NCBI RefSeq assembly: GCF_023242315.1
Contig: NZ_JALLIY010000009.1
Coordinates: 186,001-250,000 of the forward strand
Reading direction: 5' to 3'
Length of the DNA stretch: 64,000 nt
From: Pseudomonas sp. MWU13-2105
Lineage (GTDB): Bacteria > Pseudomonadota > Gammaproteobacteria > Pseudomonadales > Pseudomonadaceae
Part shown: positions 17,038 to 25,626 of the stretch, in pieces
Position numbering within the stretch: position 1 is the stretch's first letter
Layout: every line of letters begins with the position of its first letter
The notes under the pieces: generated by a model
The model's database searches: none
What the model was told of the DNA's origin: nothing
The model's input: the letters and a program-made list of their open reading frames with translations, nothing else
Translations under genes and position numbers: made by a program

Positions 17038-17909
17038 ACCTACTCACGCGGATGCGCCAGGGACGGCGCGGCTACCTGTTGTCGGCACCGGCCCTGCTGC
17101 TCTACCTCGGCCTGCTGATCCTGCCGCTGGGCCTGACCGCGGTGCTGTCGTTCAATGTTTTCGATTACCAGACCGGGGTCAAAAACGACGCCTACACCCT
17201 GGAACACTACGGTGTGCTGTTCAGCGATCCGTACTTCTATGAAATCTTCCTGCGGACTTTCTGGATCAGCGGCCTGACCACTCTGCTCTGCGTCCTGATC
17301 GGGGTCCCCGAAGCCTACATCCTCAGCCGCATGGGCACGCCCTGGCGCTCGATCTTCCTGATCCTGATCCTCACCCCGTTGCTGATTTCGGTGGTGGTCC
17401 GCGCGTTCGGCTGGAGCCTCCTGCTCGGTGCCGACGGCCTGGTCAACCAGAGCCTGCAAGCCGTTGGCCTGGCGCCGATGAAGCTGCTCTACACGCCATT
17501 CGCGGTGGTGATCGCCCTGGTCCACGTGATGTTGCCGTTCATGATCATCCCGGTCTGGACCTCCTTGCAAAAGCTCGATCCTGCCGCCGAACAAGCCGCG
17601 TTGTCCCTGGGCGCCAGCCACGCCAAGGTGATGCGCCTGGTGGTGTTGCCGCAGGTCATGCCCGGGGTGCTCTCCGGCACGCTGATCGTGTTCGGCCTGT
17701 CGGCCAGCTCCTTCGCGATTCCCGGACTGCTCGGCGGACGCCGCCTGAAAATGGTCGCGACCCTGGTCTACGACCAGTACCTCTCGGAGCTCAACTGGCC
17801 GATGGGCGCGGCGATTGCCGTGGTGCTGTTGCTGCTCAACCTGCTGATCATGCTGTCGTGGAACCGGATGATCGAGCGTCGCTACAAAAAATCCCTGGGG
17901 GCCGTGTAA
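17034..17909 (+). CDS. ABC transporter permease, PotB-like
   Basis: This 291-residue inner-membrane protein has six predicted helices and the EAA loop that docks the ATPase (EQAALSLGASHAKVMRLVVLPQVMPGVLSGTLIVF). It is the first permease of the polyamine-type importer. It overlaps the ATPase gene by four bases and abuts the second permease gene with no gap, so all three proteins should be made in fixed proportion. Confidence 0.88.
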   Translation: MNLLTRMRQGRRGYLLSAPALLLYLGLLILPLGLTAVLSFNVFDYQTGVKNDAYTLEHYGVLFSDPYFYEIFLRTFWISGLTTLLCVLIGVPEAYILSRMGTPWRSIFLILILTPLLISVVVRAFGWSLLLGADGLVNQSLQAVGLAPMKLLYTPFAVVIALVHVMLPFMIIPVWTSLQKLDPAAEQAALSLGASHAKVMRLVVLPQVMPGVLSGTLIVFGLSASSFAIPGLLGGRRLKMVATLVYDQYLSELNWPMGAAIAVVLLLLNLLIMLSWNRMIERRYKKSLGAV

Positions 17910-18704
17910 ATGTCCAGAAACGGCCCGTTGGCCCTACTGTTCCATAGCCTAATCGTGGTGTTCATGCTGGCGCCGCTGGTGGTGGTGTGCCTGGTGGCCT
18001 TCACCCCGGAAAACACCCTCAGCCTGCCGACCACGGACTTCTCGTTGCGCTGGTTCCGCGCGGTGTTCGAACGCGCGGACTTTGTCCAGGCGTTCTACAA
18101 CAGCCTGATCCTGGCCTTCAGCGCCGCCAGCCTGGCGACCTTGATCGCGGTTCCGGCGGCCCTGGCGATGACCCGTCATCAGTTTCCCGGGAGGGACTTT
18201 CTCAATGGCCTGTTTCTCTCTCCGATCATCATCCCGCACCTGGTGCTCGGGGTCGCGCTGTTGCGCCTGTTCGCCCTGATGGGGGTCAACGGCAGCTTCG
18301 CCTGGCTGATCGGCGCCCATGTGCTGGTGATCACGCCCTATGTGTTGCGCCTGGTACTGGCCGCCGCCATCGGCATGGACCGCAGCGCCGAACAGGCCGC
18401 CGAATCCCTCGGCGCCGGACGCTTCACCCTGTTCCGCCAGATCACCCTGCCGATGATCCTGCCCGGCGTGGCCGGCGGCTGGCTGCTGGCCTTTATCAAC
18501 AGCTTCGACGAAGTGACGCTGTCGATCTTCGTCACCTCCCCCGCAACCCAGACCCTGCCGGTGCGCATGTACGTCTACGCCACCGAATCCATCGACCCGA
18601 TGATGGCGGCGGTCTCGGCCCTGGTGATCGCGCTGACCGCGCTGACGATGATTCTGCTCGACCGGGTCTACGGCCTGGACCGGGTACTGGTAGGCAAACA
18701 ATGA
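17910..18704 (+). CDS. ABC transporter permease, PotC-like
   Basis: This 264-residue inner-membrane protein has six helices and the EAA loop (EQAAESLGAGRFTLFRQITLPMILPGVAGGWLLAF). It is the second permease of the importer and pairs with the product of the preceding gene. Its stop lies seven bases before the iron-sulfur subunit gene, which ties transport and oxidation of the substrate into one transcript. Confidence 0.88.
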   Translation: MSRNGPLALLFHSLIVVFMLAPLVVVCLVAFTPENTLSLPTTDFSLRWFRAVFERADFVQAFYNSLILAFSAASLATLIAVPAALAMTRHQFPGRDFLNGLFLSPIIIPHLVLGVALLRLFALMGVNGSFAWLIGAHVLVITPYVLRLVLAAAIGMDRSAEQAAESLGAGRFTLFRQITLPMILPGVAGGWLLAFINSFDEVTLSIFVTSPATQTLPVRMYVYATESIDPMMAAVSALVIALTALTMILLDRVYGLDRVLVGKQ

Positions 18705-18711
18705 GGCCGAC

Positions 18712-19002
18712 ATGGCACTGCTGACACGACTGGCCGAAGGCGACCGCCCGGCCCTGGACTTTACCCTCGACGGCGAACCAGCCAGCGGTTTGCAGGGCGA
18801 TACCCTGCTGACCGCGCTGCTCACCGCCGGTGAATACCTGCGCCACAGCGACTTCAGCGGCGAGCCCCGCGCCGGGTTCTGCCTGATGGGCGCCTGCCAG
18901 GATTGCTGGGTCAGGCTGGCCGACGGACGCCGGGTGCGCGCCTGCTCGACGATGCTCGAAGCCGGGCAGCAGGTTCGTCGAGAAGGGAGAAACACGCCAT
19001 GA
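18712..19002 (+). CDS. (2Fe-2S)-binding subunit of HcnABC/opine-oxidase-type dehydrogenase
   Basis: The 96-residue protein is a Fer2_4-type small subunit. Its four cluster cysteines are visible as Cys-x4-Cys-x2-Cys in FCLMGACQDCWV and a fourth in RACSTM. Relatives are HcnA and the small subunits of octopine/nopaline oxidase and D-hydroxyproline dehydrogenase, which pass electrons from the flavin subunits toward the respiratory chain. The gap to the next subunit gene is 135 bases, unlike the tight spacing elsewhere in the operon, and is filled by a REP pair. Confidence 0.87.
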   Translation: MALLTRLAEGDRPALDFTLDGEPASGLQGDTLLTALLTAGEYLRHSDFSGEPRAGFCLMGACQDCWVRLADGRRVRACSTMLEAGQQVRREGRNTP

Positions 19003-19021
19003 CGTACATAAAATCTCCCGC

Positions 19022-19123
19022 GGCAGGAGCGAGCTTGCTCGCGATGAACGCAAGGGCAGCGCGATTATCCAGGGACCCCATGTTTTCGTTGACGCCCATC
19101 ACGAGCAAGCTCGCTCCCACAAT
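19022..19123. repeat. REP pair (REPIN-like) inside the operon
   Basis: Two REP arms face each other: GCAGGAGCGAGCTTGCTCGC (19024-19043) and, inverted, CGAGCAAGCTCGCTCCCACA (19102-19121). They are separated by about 58 bases. The element occupies nearly the whole gap between the iron-sulfur and FAD/NAD subunit genes. Non-autonomous REP pairs are mobilised by RAYT transposases; none is encoded here. Confidence 0.82.
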
Positions 19124-19137
19124 GCGGCGGGCTGCCC

Positions 19138-20493
19138 ATGTCTGAGATCGTTGTCGTCGGGGCCGGACCGGCCGGCATTCGTGCCGCGCAAACCTTGGTT
19201 GCCCATGGCCTGCGCCCCTGCCTACTGGATGAAGCCGCGCGTGGTGGCGGGCAGATCTATCGGCGTCAGCCGGAGAACTTTCGTCGTTCGCCGGTAAAAC
19301 TCTATGGATTCGAAGCCCGCAAGGCGGCGGCGATCCACCAGACCCTGGAGCAGCTGCGCGAACAGCTCGACTACCGGCCCGACACCCTGGTGTGGAACGC
19401 CGAGGACGGCGCCCTCGATACCCTGCAACAAGGCCGGGCCGGACGCCTGGCCTACTCGAAGGTGATCGTCGCCACCGGCGCCACCGACCGGGTGCTGCCG
19501 ATACCCGGCTGGACCTTGCCCGGGGTCTACAGTCTCGGTGCCGCGCAGATTGCCTTGAAATATCAGGGCTGTGCCATCGGCCAACGCGTGGTGTTCGCCG
19601 GCAGCGGACCGCTGCTGTATCTGGTGGCCTACCAATATGCCAAGGCCGGAGCGAAGGTGGCGGCGGTGCTCGACAGCACGCCGTTCAGCGCCCAGTGCCG
19701 CGCCCTGCCCGGTTTGCTCGGGCAACCGCTGACCCTCGCCAAGGGCCTGTATTACCGCAGTTGGCTGACAGCCCACGGCATCCCGGTACACCAGGACGCC
19801 CATCCGCGGCAGGTCGACGGCGAACGCCGCGTGCAATCGCTGCGCTGGCGCCAGGGCGGCTACCTGCGCTCCATCGACTGCGACGCGCTGGCCTTCGCCC
19901 ACGGGCTACGCAGCGAAACCCAATTGGCCGATCTGCTGGGCTGCCGTTTCAGTTGGAACCCCTTGAATCGCGCCTGGCTGCCGGAGCGGGACAATGCCGG
20001 ACGCAGCAGCATGGCGGGTGTCTACCTGGCCGGCGATGGCGCCGGAATCATGGGCGCCGATGCCGCGGAAATGGCTGGCGAGCGAGCCGCCCTGGCCCTG
20101 CTGGAAGATCTGGGGCGCATTGTCGATCCACAGCGCACAGCATTTCTGGAGACTCGCCTGCAACGCATCAGTGCCTTCCGCCATGGGCTGGAACAGGCAT
20201 TCCTCTTCCCCGAGCACTGGGCCACGGAAGCACCGGACACGCTGATGCTGTGCCGCTGCGAAGAAGTCAGCGTCGGCGAGGTGCGCGCGGTGGTCCGCGA
20301 AGGCCATTGGGAAATCAATCGGGTCAAGGCCCATTGCCGGGTCGGCATGGGCCGCTGCCAGGGCCGGATCTGCGGCGCGGCGGCAGCGGAAATCATCGCC
20401 TGCGAAAGCGGCCTGGGCCTGGACAGCATCGGCCGGCTGCGTGCCCAGGCGCCGATCAAACCGCTGCCCTTTGGCGTGGAGGTCGCGCCATGA
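19138..20493 (+). CDS. FAD/NAD(P)-binding subunit with BFD-like [2Fe-2S] domain (HcnB/OoxA type)
   Basis: The 451-residue protein begins with a dinucleotide-binding motif (VVVGAGPAGIRAAQTL) and has a second Rossmann motif in the middle (VVFAGSGPLLYLVAYQYAKAG). It ends in a BFD-like iron-sulfur domain: LMLCRCEEVSVGEV, then HCRVGMGRCQGRIC, giving the Cys-x-Cys...Cys-x4-Cys set. This is the alpha subunit of HcnABC, octopine oxidase and D-hydroxyproline dehydrogenase type enzymes. Its stop overlaps the start of the next subunit gene. The substrate cannot be deduced from sequence. Confidence 0.88.
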   Translation: MSEIVVVGAGPAGIRAAQTLVAHGLRPCLLDEAARGGGQIYRRQPENFRRSPVKLYGFEARKAAAIHQTLEQLREQLDYRPDTLVWNAEDGALDTLQQGRAGRLAYSKVIVATGATDRVLPIPGWTLPGVYSLGAAQIALKYQGCAIGQRVVFAGSGPLLYLVAYQYAKAGAKVAAVLDSTPFSAQCRALPGLLGQPLTLAKGLYYRSWLTAHGIPVHQDAHPRQVDGERRVQSLRWRQGGYLRSIDCDALAFAHGLRSETQLADLLGCRFSWNPLNRAWLPERDNAGRSSMAGVYLAGDGAGIMGADAAEMAGERAALALLEDLGRIVDPQRTAFLETRLQRISAFRHGLEQAFLFPEHWATEAPDTLMLCRCEEVSVGEVRAVVREGHWEINRVKAHCRVGMGRCQGRICGAAAAEIIACESGLGLDSIGRLRAQAPIKPLPFGVEVAP

Positions 20494-21605
20494 TCGAAGT
20501 CGACGCGGTGATTCTCGGCGGTGGCATCGTCGGCGCTTCGGCGGCCCTGGCCTTGAGCCGCCAAGGTCGTAGCGTGGTGCTGCTTGAGCGGGACTTCTGC
20601 GGCTCGCACTCCAGCGGCGTGAACTACGGTGGCGTGCGCCGCCAGGGTCGACCGCTGTCGCAGTTGCCACTGTCCCAACGCGCCCACGGAATCTGGGCCC
20701 GCCTGCCAGAACTGATCGGCATCGACGGCGAATACCAGCGCTCGGGGCATCTCAAGCTGGCCCGCAGCCTCGACGATCTGGCCGCCCTGCAAGCCTATGC
20801 CGACAGCAGCCAGGGCTTCGGGCTCGCTCTGCAAGTGCTTGACCGCGAGCAGCTACGCCAACGTTTTCCATGGGTCGGCCAGGTCGCCGAGGGCGCCTCC
20901 TTCTGCCCCGACGATGGCCACGCCAATCCCCGGTTGGTGTCCCCGGCGTTTGCCCGCGCCGCCCGTCAGCTCGGTGCAACGGTGCTGGAACAGAGCGAGG
21001 TGACCCAGGTCGAGCACGACGGTCGACGCTTTATCCTGCGCACCCGCACAGGCCTCGAGGTCCGCGCGCCCTGGCTGCTCAATTGCGCCGGCGCCTGGGC
21101 CGGCAGCCTTGCCGCGCAGTTCGGTGAAGCGGTGCCGATGTATTCCGGTCATCCGGCGATGCTGGTGACCGAACCCTTGCCCCTGGTGATGGACGCCAGT
21201 ACCGGCGTCGAGGGCGGCGGCATCTATGCCCGCCAGGTCTGTCGCGGCAATTGCGTATTGGGTGGCGGTCAGGGCTTTGCCCTCGACCACGCCCGCGCCC
21301 GACCAGGGCAGAGCGCCGTGCTGGAGATTCTCCGCCAGGCCGTCGAGCTCTATCCGTTCCTGCAAGGGGCCCAGGCAATTCGTACCTGGAGCGGCACCGA
21401 AGGCTACCTGCCCGACCGCCAGCCGGTGATCGGCCCGAGCGATACCCAACCCGGCCTGCTGCACGCCTTCGGTTTCGCCGGAGCGGGCTTCCAGATCGGC
21501 CCGGCGGTGGGTGAGGTCCTCGCCGAGCTGGTGTGCCAGGGCCAGTCGTCGACGCCGATCGAAGCTTTTTCCATTACCCGTTTCCAATCCACTCCCGCCG
21601 TTTGA
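20490..21605 (+). CDS. FAD-dependent oxidoreductase subunit, DAO family (HcnC/OoxB type)
   Basis: The 371-residue protein starts with the FAD motif VILGGGIVGASAALALSRQG and has the DAO-family C-terminal segment EGYLPDRQPVIGPSD...GFAGAGFQIGPAVGEVLAEL. This subunit carries the substrate site in HcnABC-like enzymes and oxidises a secondary amine, imino acid or amino acid. It overlaps the previous gene by four bases. Together with the two preceding subunits it forms a membrane-linked dehydrogenase for whatever the ABC importer brings in. Confidence 0.88.
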   Translation: MIEVDAVILGGGIVGASAALALSRQGRSVVLLERDFCGSHSSGVNYGGVRRQGRPLSQLPLSQRAHGIWARLPELIGIDGEYQRSGHLKLARSLDDLAALQAYADSSQGFGLALQVLDREQLRQRFPWVGQVAEGASFCPDDGHANPRLVSPAFARAARQLGATVLEQSEVTQVEHDGRRFILRTRTGLEVRAPWLLNCAGAWAGSLAAQFGEAVPMYSGHPAMLVTEPLPLVMDASTGVEGGGIYARQVCRGNCVLGGGQGFALDHARARPGQSAVLEILRQAVELYPFLQGAQAIRTWSGTEGYLPDRQPVIGPSDTQPGLLHAFGFAGAGFQIGPAVGEVLAELVCQGQSSTPIEAFSITRFQSTPAV

Positions 21606-21638
21606 GCGGGCCGTCAGAACCCAGAGGAAGATCGCGCC

Positions 21639-22691
21639 ATGAAGAAGACTCAACGCAATGCCCTGATCGGTTTGTCCTGCCTGCCTCTCATGGCCCTGCT
21701 CGGCGCCGCGCCGGCCCAGGCCGAGCCCACGCTGTACCTGGGCATGAACGGCGGGACCATGGAACGTTTGTACAGCGACAAGGTGCTACCACCCTTCGAA
21801 AAGGCCAATCACGTCAAGGTGGTCATTGTACCGGGCACGTCCGCCGACATCCTCGCCAAGGTCCAGGCGAGCAAGGACAACCCGCAGTTGCACGTAATCT
21901 TCCTCGATGACGGGATCATGTACCGGGCGATCTCCATGGGCCTGTGCGGCAAACTCGAAGACAGCCCGACCCTGGCGCAGATCCCGGTCAAGGGGCGGAT
22001 CAAGGACCAGGCGGTGGCGGTCAGCCTGGGAGTGACCGGGCTGGCCTACAACACGCGGTTGTTCAAGGCAAAAGGCTGGGCCGCGCCAACCTCGTGGATG
22101 GACATGGCGGACAGCAAGTACAAGGACAAACTGGTGTTCCAGTCGATGTCGTCCTCGACCTTCGGCCTGCACGGTTTCCTGATGTTCAATCGGATCCAGG
22201 GCGGCAGCGAGAGCAATGTCGAGCCGGGCTTCAAGGCCTGGCCGGGCAGCGTGGGGCGCAATGTGCTGGAGTACATCCCGAGTTCGGCCAAGCTTTCGGA
22301 GATGGTCCAGACCGACGAGGCGGCGCTGTTTCCGCTGACCCCGACCCAGGTCACCGCGCTCAAGCTCAAGGGCATCCCGGTGGAGTACGCGCAACCCAAG
22401 GAAGGCGCGGTGGTGCTGAACGTCGCCGAGTGTGCGATTGCCAACAACACCGAGCCGGCGCTGGCGCAGAAACTCGCCGAGTTCCTCCTGACTCCCGAGG
22501 CCCAGGCGGCGGCGCTGGAGGATGGCGACCAGATTCCGTCCAACCCCAACACCCCGACCACCGACAAGACCCGCGGCCAGGTCGAGGCCATGAAGCAATA
22601 CCTGGACACAGCGGTGGCCATCGACTGGGACCAGGTCAACCTGCTGCGGCCTGAGTGGAACGCGCGCTGGAACCGCAGTATCGAGCGCTAG
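21639..22691 (+). CDS. ABC transporter periplasmic substrate-binding protein, PotD-like
   Basis: The 350-residue protein has a Sec signal peptide ending near APAQA|E (about residue 29) and the two-lobed fold of the polyamine/iron-binding class (TLYLGMNGGTMERLYSDKVLPPFEKANHVKV...GTSADILAKVQASKDNP). It captures the substrate in the periplasm and delivers it to the two permeases. It is the last gene of the operon, 33 bases after the flavoprotein subunit. A binding protein at the 3' end, after the catabolic genes, is unusual and links uptake tightly to this oxidation. Confidence 0.87.
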   Translation: MKKTQRNALIGLSCLPLMALLGAAPAQAEPTLYLGMNGGTMERLYSDKVLPPFEKANHVKVVIVPGTSADILAKVQASKDNPQLHVIFLDDGIMYRAISMGLCGKLEDSPTLAQIPVKGRIKDQAVAVSLGVTGLAYNTRLFKAKGWAAPTSWMDMADSKYKDKLVFQSMSSSTFGLHGFLMFNRIQGGSESNVEPGFKAWPGSVGRNVLEYIPSSAKLSEMVQTDEAALFPLTPTQVTALKLKGIPVEYAQPKEGAVVLNVAECAIANNTEPALAQKLAEFLLTPEAQAAALEDGDQIPSNPNTPTTDKTRGQVEAMKQYLDTAVAIDWDQVNLLRPEWNARWNRSIER

Positions 22692-22956
22692 AAGCCACGG
22701 TCACTCATCTGAGAGGGCCATCACGGTGTGGCCAGCTCACGCACTCCAATCCAGTATCAGCTTGTCAGTAGAGGACCGGCTGGCGGCGTGGCCTGGCCGA
22801 CACACCGGGGATTGGTTACATTAGCGCGACCATCGGCAAGATGGCGCTGACCTTCGCCGGGTGCGATGCTTGTCACACCACCATGACCCAGCCGCTCTGG
22901 TTTTTTACGCAAAGGGATCCTCTCCGTTGGCCGCTCCGCCCCCCGATCGCCCTGGC

Positions 22957-24072
22957 ATGAAACCCCGTTGGCCAGCCTTGCGCCGTTTCTTCGGCAAGGC
23001 TTTCGCCGGCAAGGCCAGCGTCGTAGCGCCGTCCCACGACGTGCACGAGTATTTCCGACGCAAGGCCAACCACCAGGGTTACACCCTGAGCCTGAGCCAG
23101 CAGCGGGTTATCGAACGCCTGGCGCAGCAGGCCAGCGCGCTGCTGGACGGCGTGCCCCAGGGCCGCCAACGCAGCCTGTACCTGTACGGTGCGGTCGGAC
23201 GCGGCAAGAGCTGGTTGCTGGACGGCTTTTTCCAGGCCGTGCCGATTGCCGAGAAACAGCGGGTGCATTTCCACGATTTCTTTACCCACCTGCACCAGGG
23301 CATGTTCCGTCATCGGCAAACGCCGGATGCCCTGGGCCGGACCCTGGACGAACTGCTCAAGGATTGCCGGCTGCTGTGCTTCGACGAGTTCCATGTGCAT
23401 GACATCGGCGATGCCATGCTCATCAGCCGACTGTTCAAGGCCCTGTTCCAGCGCGGCGTGCTGGTGTTGCTCACCTCCAATTACCCACCCGAAGGCTTGC
23501 TGCCCAATCCGCTCTACCACGCCCGCTTCAAGCCGGTGATCGACCTGATCAACGCCCGCATGGAGGTCATGGAGATCGGTGGCCCGCATGACTACCGCAG
23601 CCAGCCACGCAGCCATACCCAGCAGCAATTCACCCAGGGCCAGTACGTCTGGCCGGGCTGCCCGGCACAACGCCAGGCGCTGCAGCTACCGCAACGCCAG
23701 GCCCCGGCCTTCGGCCTGCGGGTGGGGGCCCGGCAACTTAACGTGCGCCTGTGTGCCGAGCGCACCGTGCGTTTCGAATTCACCGACCTGTGCGACCAAC
23801 CCACCGCCGTGATGGACTACCTGGAGCTGTGCCGACGCTTCGACACCTGGATCATCGATGAGCTGCCCAACCTTGAAGACTGTTCGATCGCGGCCCAGCA
23901 GCGGTTCATCAACCTGATCGACGTGCTGTACGACCAGGACAAGCGCCTGCTGTTGATCGGCGAGCGGCCGCTACGTGACAGCCTCGGCGGCAACGCCATC
24001 GACCTGGCGCGGACCCGCAGCCGCCTGGGGCAGTTGCTCGAAGTCGGGCCGGCGGCCAGCAGCCTGGGCTGA
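22957..24072 (+). CDS. zapE: ZapE/AFG1-family ATPase
   Basis: The 371-residue protein has the P-loop YGAVGRGKSWLLDGF, the Walker B LLCFDEFHVHDIGDAM, an arginine-rich sensor region near LTSNYPPEGL, and the family C-terminus (FDTWIIDELPNLEDC...RFINLIDVLYD). ZapE binds the division ring component FtsZ in E. coli (375 residues), and AFG1 is the mitochondrial homologue. ATG 22957 starts the family-like part but has no clear ribosome site. TTG 22927 with AAGGGA upstream is a possible earlier start. Many pseudomonads carry a second copy near the cell-wall genes, so a function distinct from division is possible. Confidence 0.87.
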   Translation: MKPRWPALRRFFGKAFAGKASVVAPSHDVHEYFRRKANHQGYTLSLSQQRVIERLAQQASALLDGVPQGRQRSLYLYGAVGRGKSWLLDGFFQAVPIAEKQRVHFHDFFTHLHQGMFRHRQTPDALGRTLDELLKDCRLLCFDEFHVHDIGDAMLISRLFKALFQRGVLVLLTSNYPPEGLLPNPLYHARFKPVIDLINARMEVMEIGGPHDYRSQPRSHTQQQFTQGQYVWPGCPAQRQALQLPQRQAPAFGLRVGARQLNVRLCAERTVRFEFTDLCDQPTAVMDYLELCRRFDTWIIDELPNLEDCSIAAQQRFINLIDVLYDQDKRLLLIGERPLRDSLGGNAIDLARTRSRLGQLLEVGPAASSLG

Positions 24073-24171
24073 TCCACGCCCCGCGCCCGCTCATCAGCGC
24101 GCCTCGGCTCAACAACATTGCTATCATGACGATCTTTTTTCGATGATCGCGACGAGTACTCACGCCCGCTT

Positions 24172-25482
24172 ATGGATACCCTTGCCCAACTGCGCGCCGG
24201 CCAACTGACCGGTATCAAGCGACTCGACCTGTCCTGCGGGCTGAGCGAGTTCCCCCGGGAAATCTTCCAGTTGGCCGACTCCCTGGAAATCCTCAATCTG
24301 AGCGGTAACGCGCTGAGCAGCCTGCCGGACGACCTGCACCGGCTGACACACCTGCGTATCCTGTTCTGCTCGGACAACCTGTTCACCGAATTGCCGGCCT
24401 GCCTGGGCCAGTGCGCCAAACTGAGCATGGTCGCGTTCAAGGCCAACCGCATCGAGCAGGTGTCGGCTGCCGGCCTGCCTCCCCTGTTGCGCTGGCTGAT
24501 CCTGACCGACAACCGCATCAGCGAACTGCCGGAAGAACTGGGCCGCCGACCGTTGCTGCAGAAGCTCATGCTGGCGGGCAATCGCCTGCGCGCCCTGCCC
24601 GCCACCCTGGCGGACTGTCATAGGCTGGAATTGATCCGCATCGCCGCCAACCAGTTGGACGAATTGCCGCAATGGCTGTTGACCCTGCCGAGCCTGGCCT
24701 GGATCGCCTATGCCGGTAACCCGAAGCTTGATCACACCGGCGAAGTGCTGGTCGGCGACCGCACGCCGACCATCGACTGGGATCAACTGCAACTTGAACA
24801 GCGCCTGGGCGAAGGTGCCTCGGGCGTGATCAGCCAGGCGCGCTGGAGCCGCCCGGCGGCATCGGCCTTGTCGGTGGCGGTCAAGCTGTACAAGGGCAGC
24901 ATGACCAGCGACGGTTCGCCGCAGAATGAAATGAATGCCTGCATCGCGGCGGGCCGGCATCCGAACCTGATCAAGGTCGAAGGACGCATCGCCGGCCATC
25001 CCGATGGCCAGGCCGGGCTGGTGATGGAACTGATCGATCCGCGCTTCGCCAACCTTGCGGCATTGCCGAGTCTCGATTCGTGCAGCCGCGACGTGTACCG
25101 GGGCGAGACCCGCTTCAGTGCCGGGCAGGCCTTGCACATGGCACGCGGGATCGCCTCGGTGGGTGCGCATCTGCATCGTCTGGGGCTCTGCCATGGCGAC
25201 CTGTACGCACACAATATTCTCTACAACGAAGCCGGCGATTGCCTGCTCGGGGATTTTGGCGCCGCGTCGTTCCATGCACCGACCGACAGCCTGGAAACCC
25301 GCGCACTGCAACGGATCGAGGTGCGTGCGTTCGGGATTTTCCTGGGGGAATTGCTGGAACGGATCGACGGGGAGATCGAGGCGCGCGAGCTTGAATTGCT
25401 CAAGGACCTGCAGGTGCGCTGCATCCAGCCGGACGTACTGGCGCGGCCGGGGTTCGAGGCGATCTGCGCAACCCTGGCGTAA
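24172..25482 (+). CDS. leucine-rich-repeat protein kinase
   Basis: The 436-residue protein joins about seven leucine-rich repeats (residues 15-185, with LxxLxLSGNxLxxLPxxL spacing) to a kinase-like domain (about 203-430). The kinase shows a glycine loop GEGASGV (213-219), Lys238 in VAVKLYKG, a catalytic loop HGDLYAHN (341-348) and DFG (361-363). The loop reads HGD rather than the eukaryotic HRD, as in some bacterial and small-molecule kinases. No signal peptide or membrane helix is seen, so it should act in the cytoplasm, with the repeats probably binding a protein partner. The partner and phosphate acceptor are unknown. Confidence 0.88.
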   Translation: MDTLAQLRAGQLTGIKRLDLSCGLSEFPREIFQLADSLEILNLSGNALSSLPDDLHRLTHLRILFCSDNLFTELPACLGQCAKLSMVAFKANRIEQVSAAGLPPLLRWLILTDNRISELPEELGRRPLLQKLMLAGNRLRALPATLADCHRLELIRIAANQLDELPQWLLTLPSLAWIAYAGNPKLDHTGEVLVGDRTPTIDWDQLQLEQRLGEGASGVISQARWSRPAASALSVAVKLYKGSMTSDGSPQNEMNACIAAGRHPNLIKVEGRIAGHPDGQAGLVMELIDPRFANLAALPSLDSCSRDVYRGETRFSAGQALHMARGIASVGAHLHRLGLCHGDLYAHNILYNEAGDCLLGDFGAASFHAPTDSLETRALQRIEVRAFGIFLGELLERIDGEIEARELELLKDLQVRCIQPDVLARPGFEAICATLA

Positions 25483-25626
25483 TCGATCAGGTAGCGGGCA
25501 GGCTTGCCCCATAGCCGTCAGATAAGGGCGTGGGATATTGAAAGCGCCCCCTGACTCATGTGGGAGCGCGTCAGACCTCAACCGAATGGCACCAGGGCTT
25601 TCCCGCTCACCACAAGGGGGCCAGGA

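Noticed and set aside
19022..19123. CRISPR-like repeat and spacer look
   Set aside because: Only two arms in inverted orientation, not direct repeats; a REP pair explains it. No cas genes are present.
18999..19145. Small open frame starting in the ATGA after the 2Fe-2S subunit gene
   Set aside because: Its sequence is translated REP pair; no ribosome-site support and no coding pattern.
22692..22956. Possible small gene or regulatory RNA between the ABC operon and zapE
   Set aside because: No open frame with a ribosome site and no strong hairpin with T tract were visible in these 265 bases.
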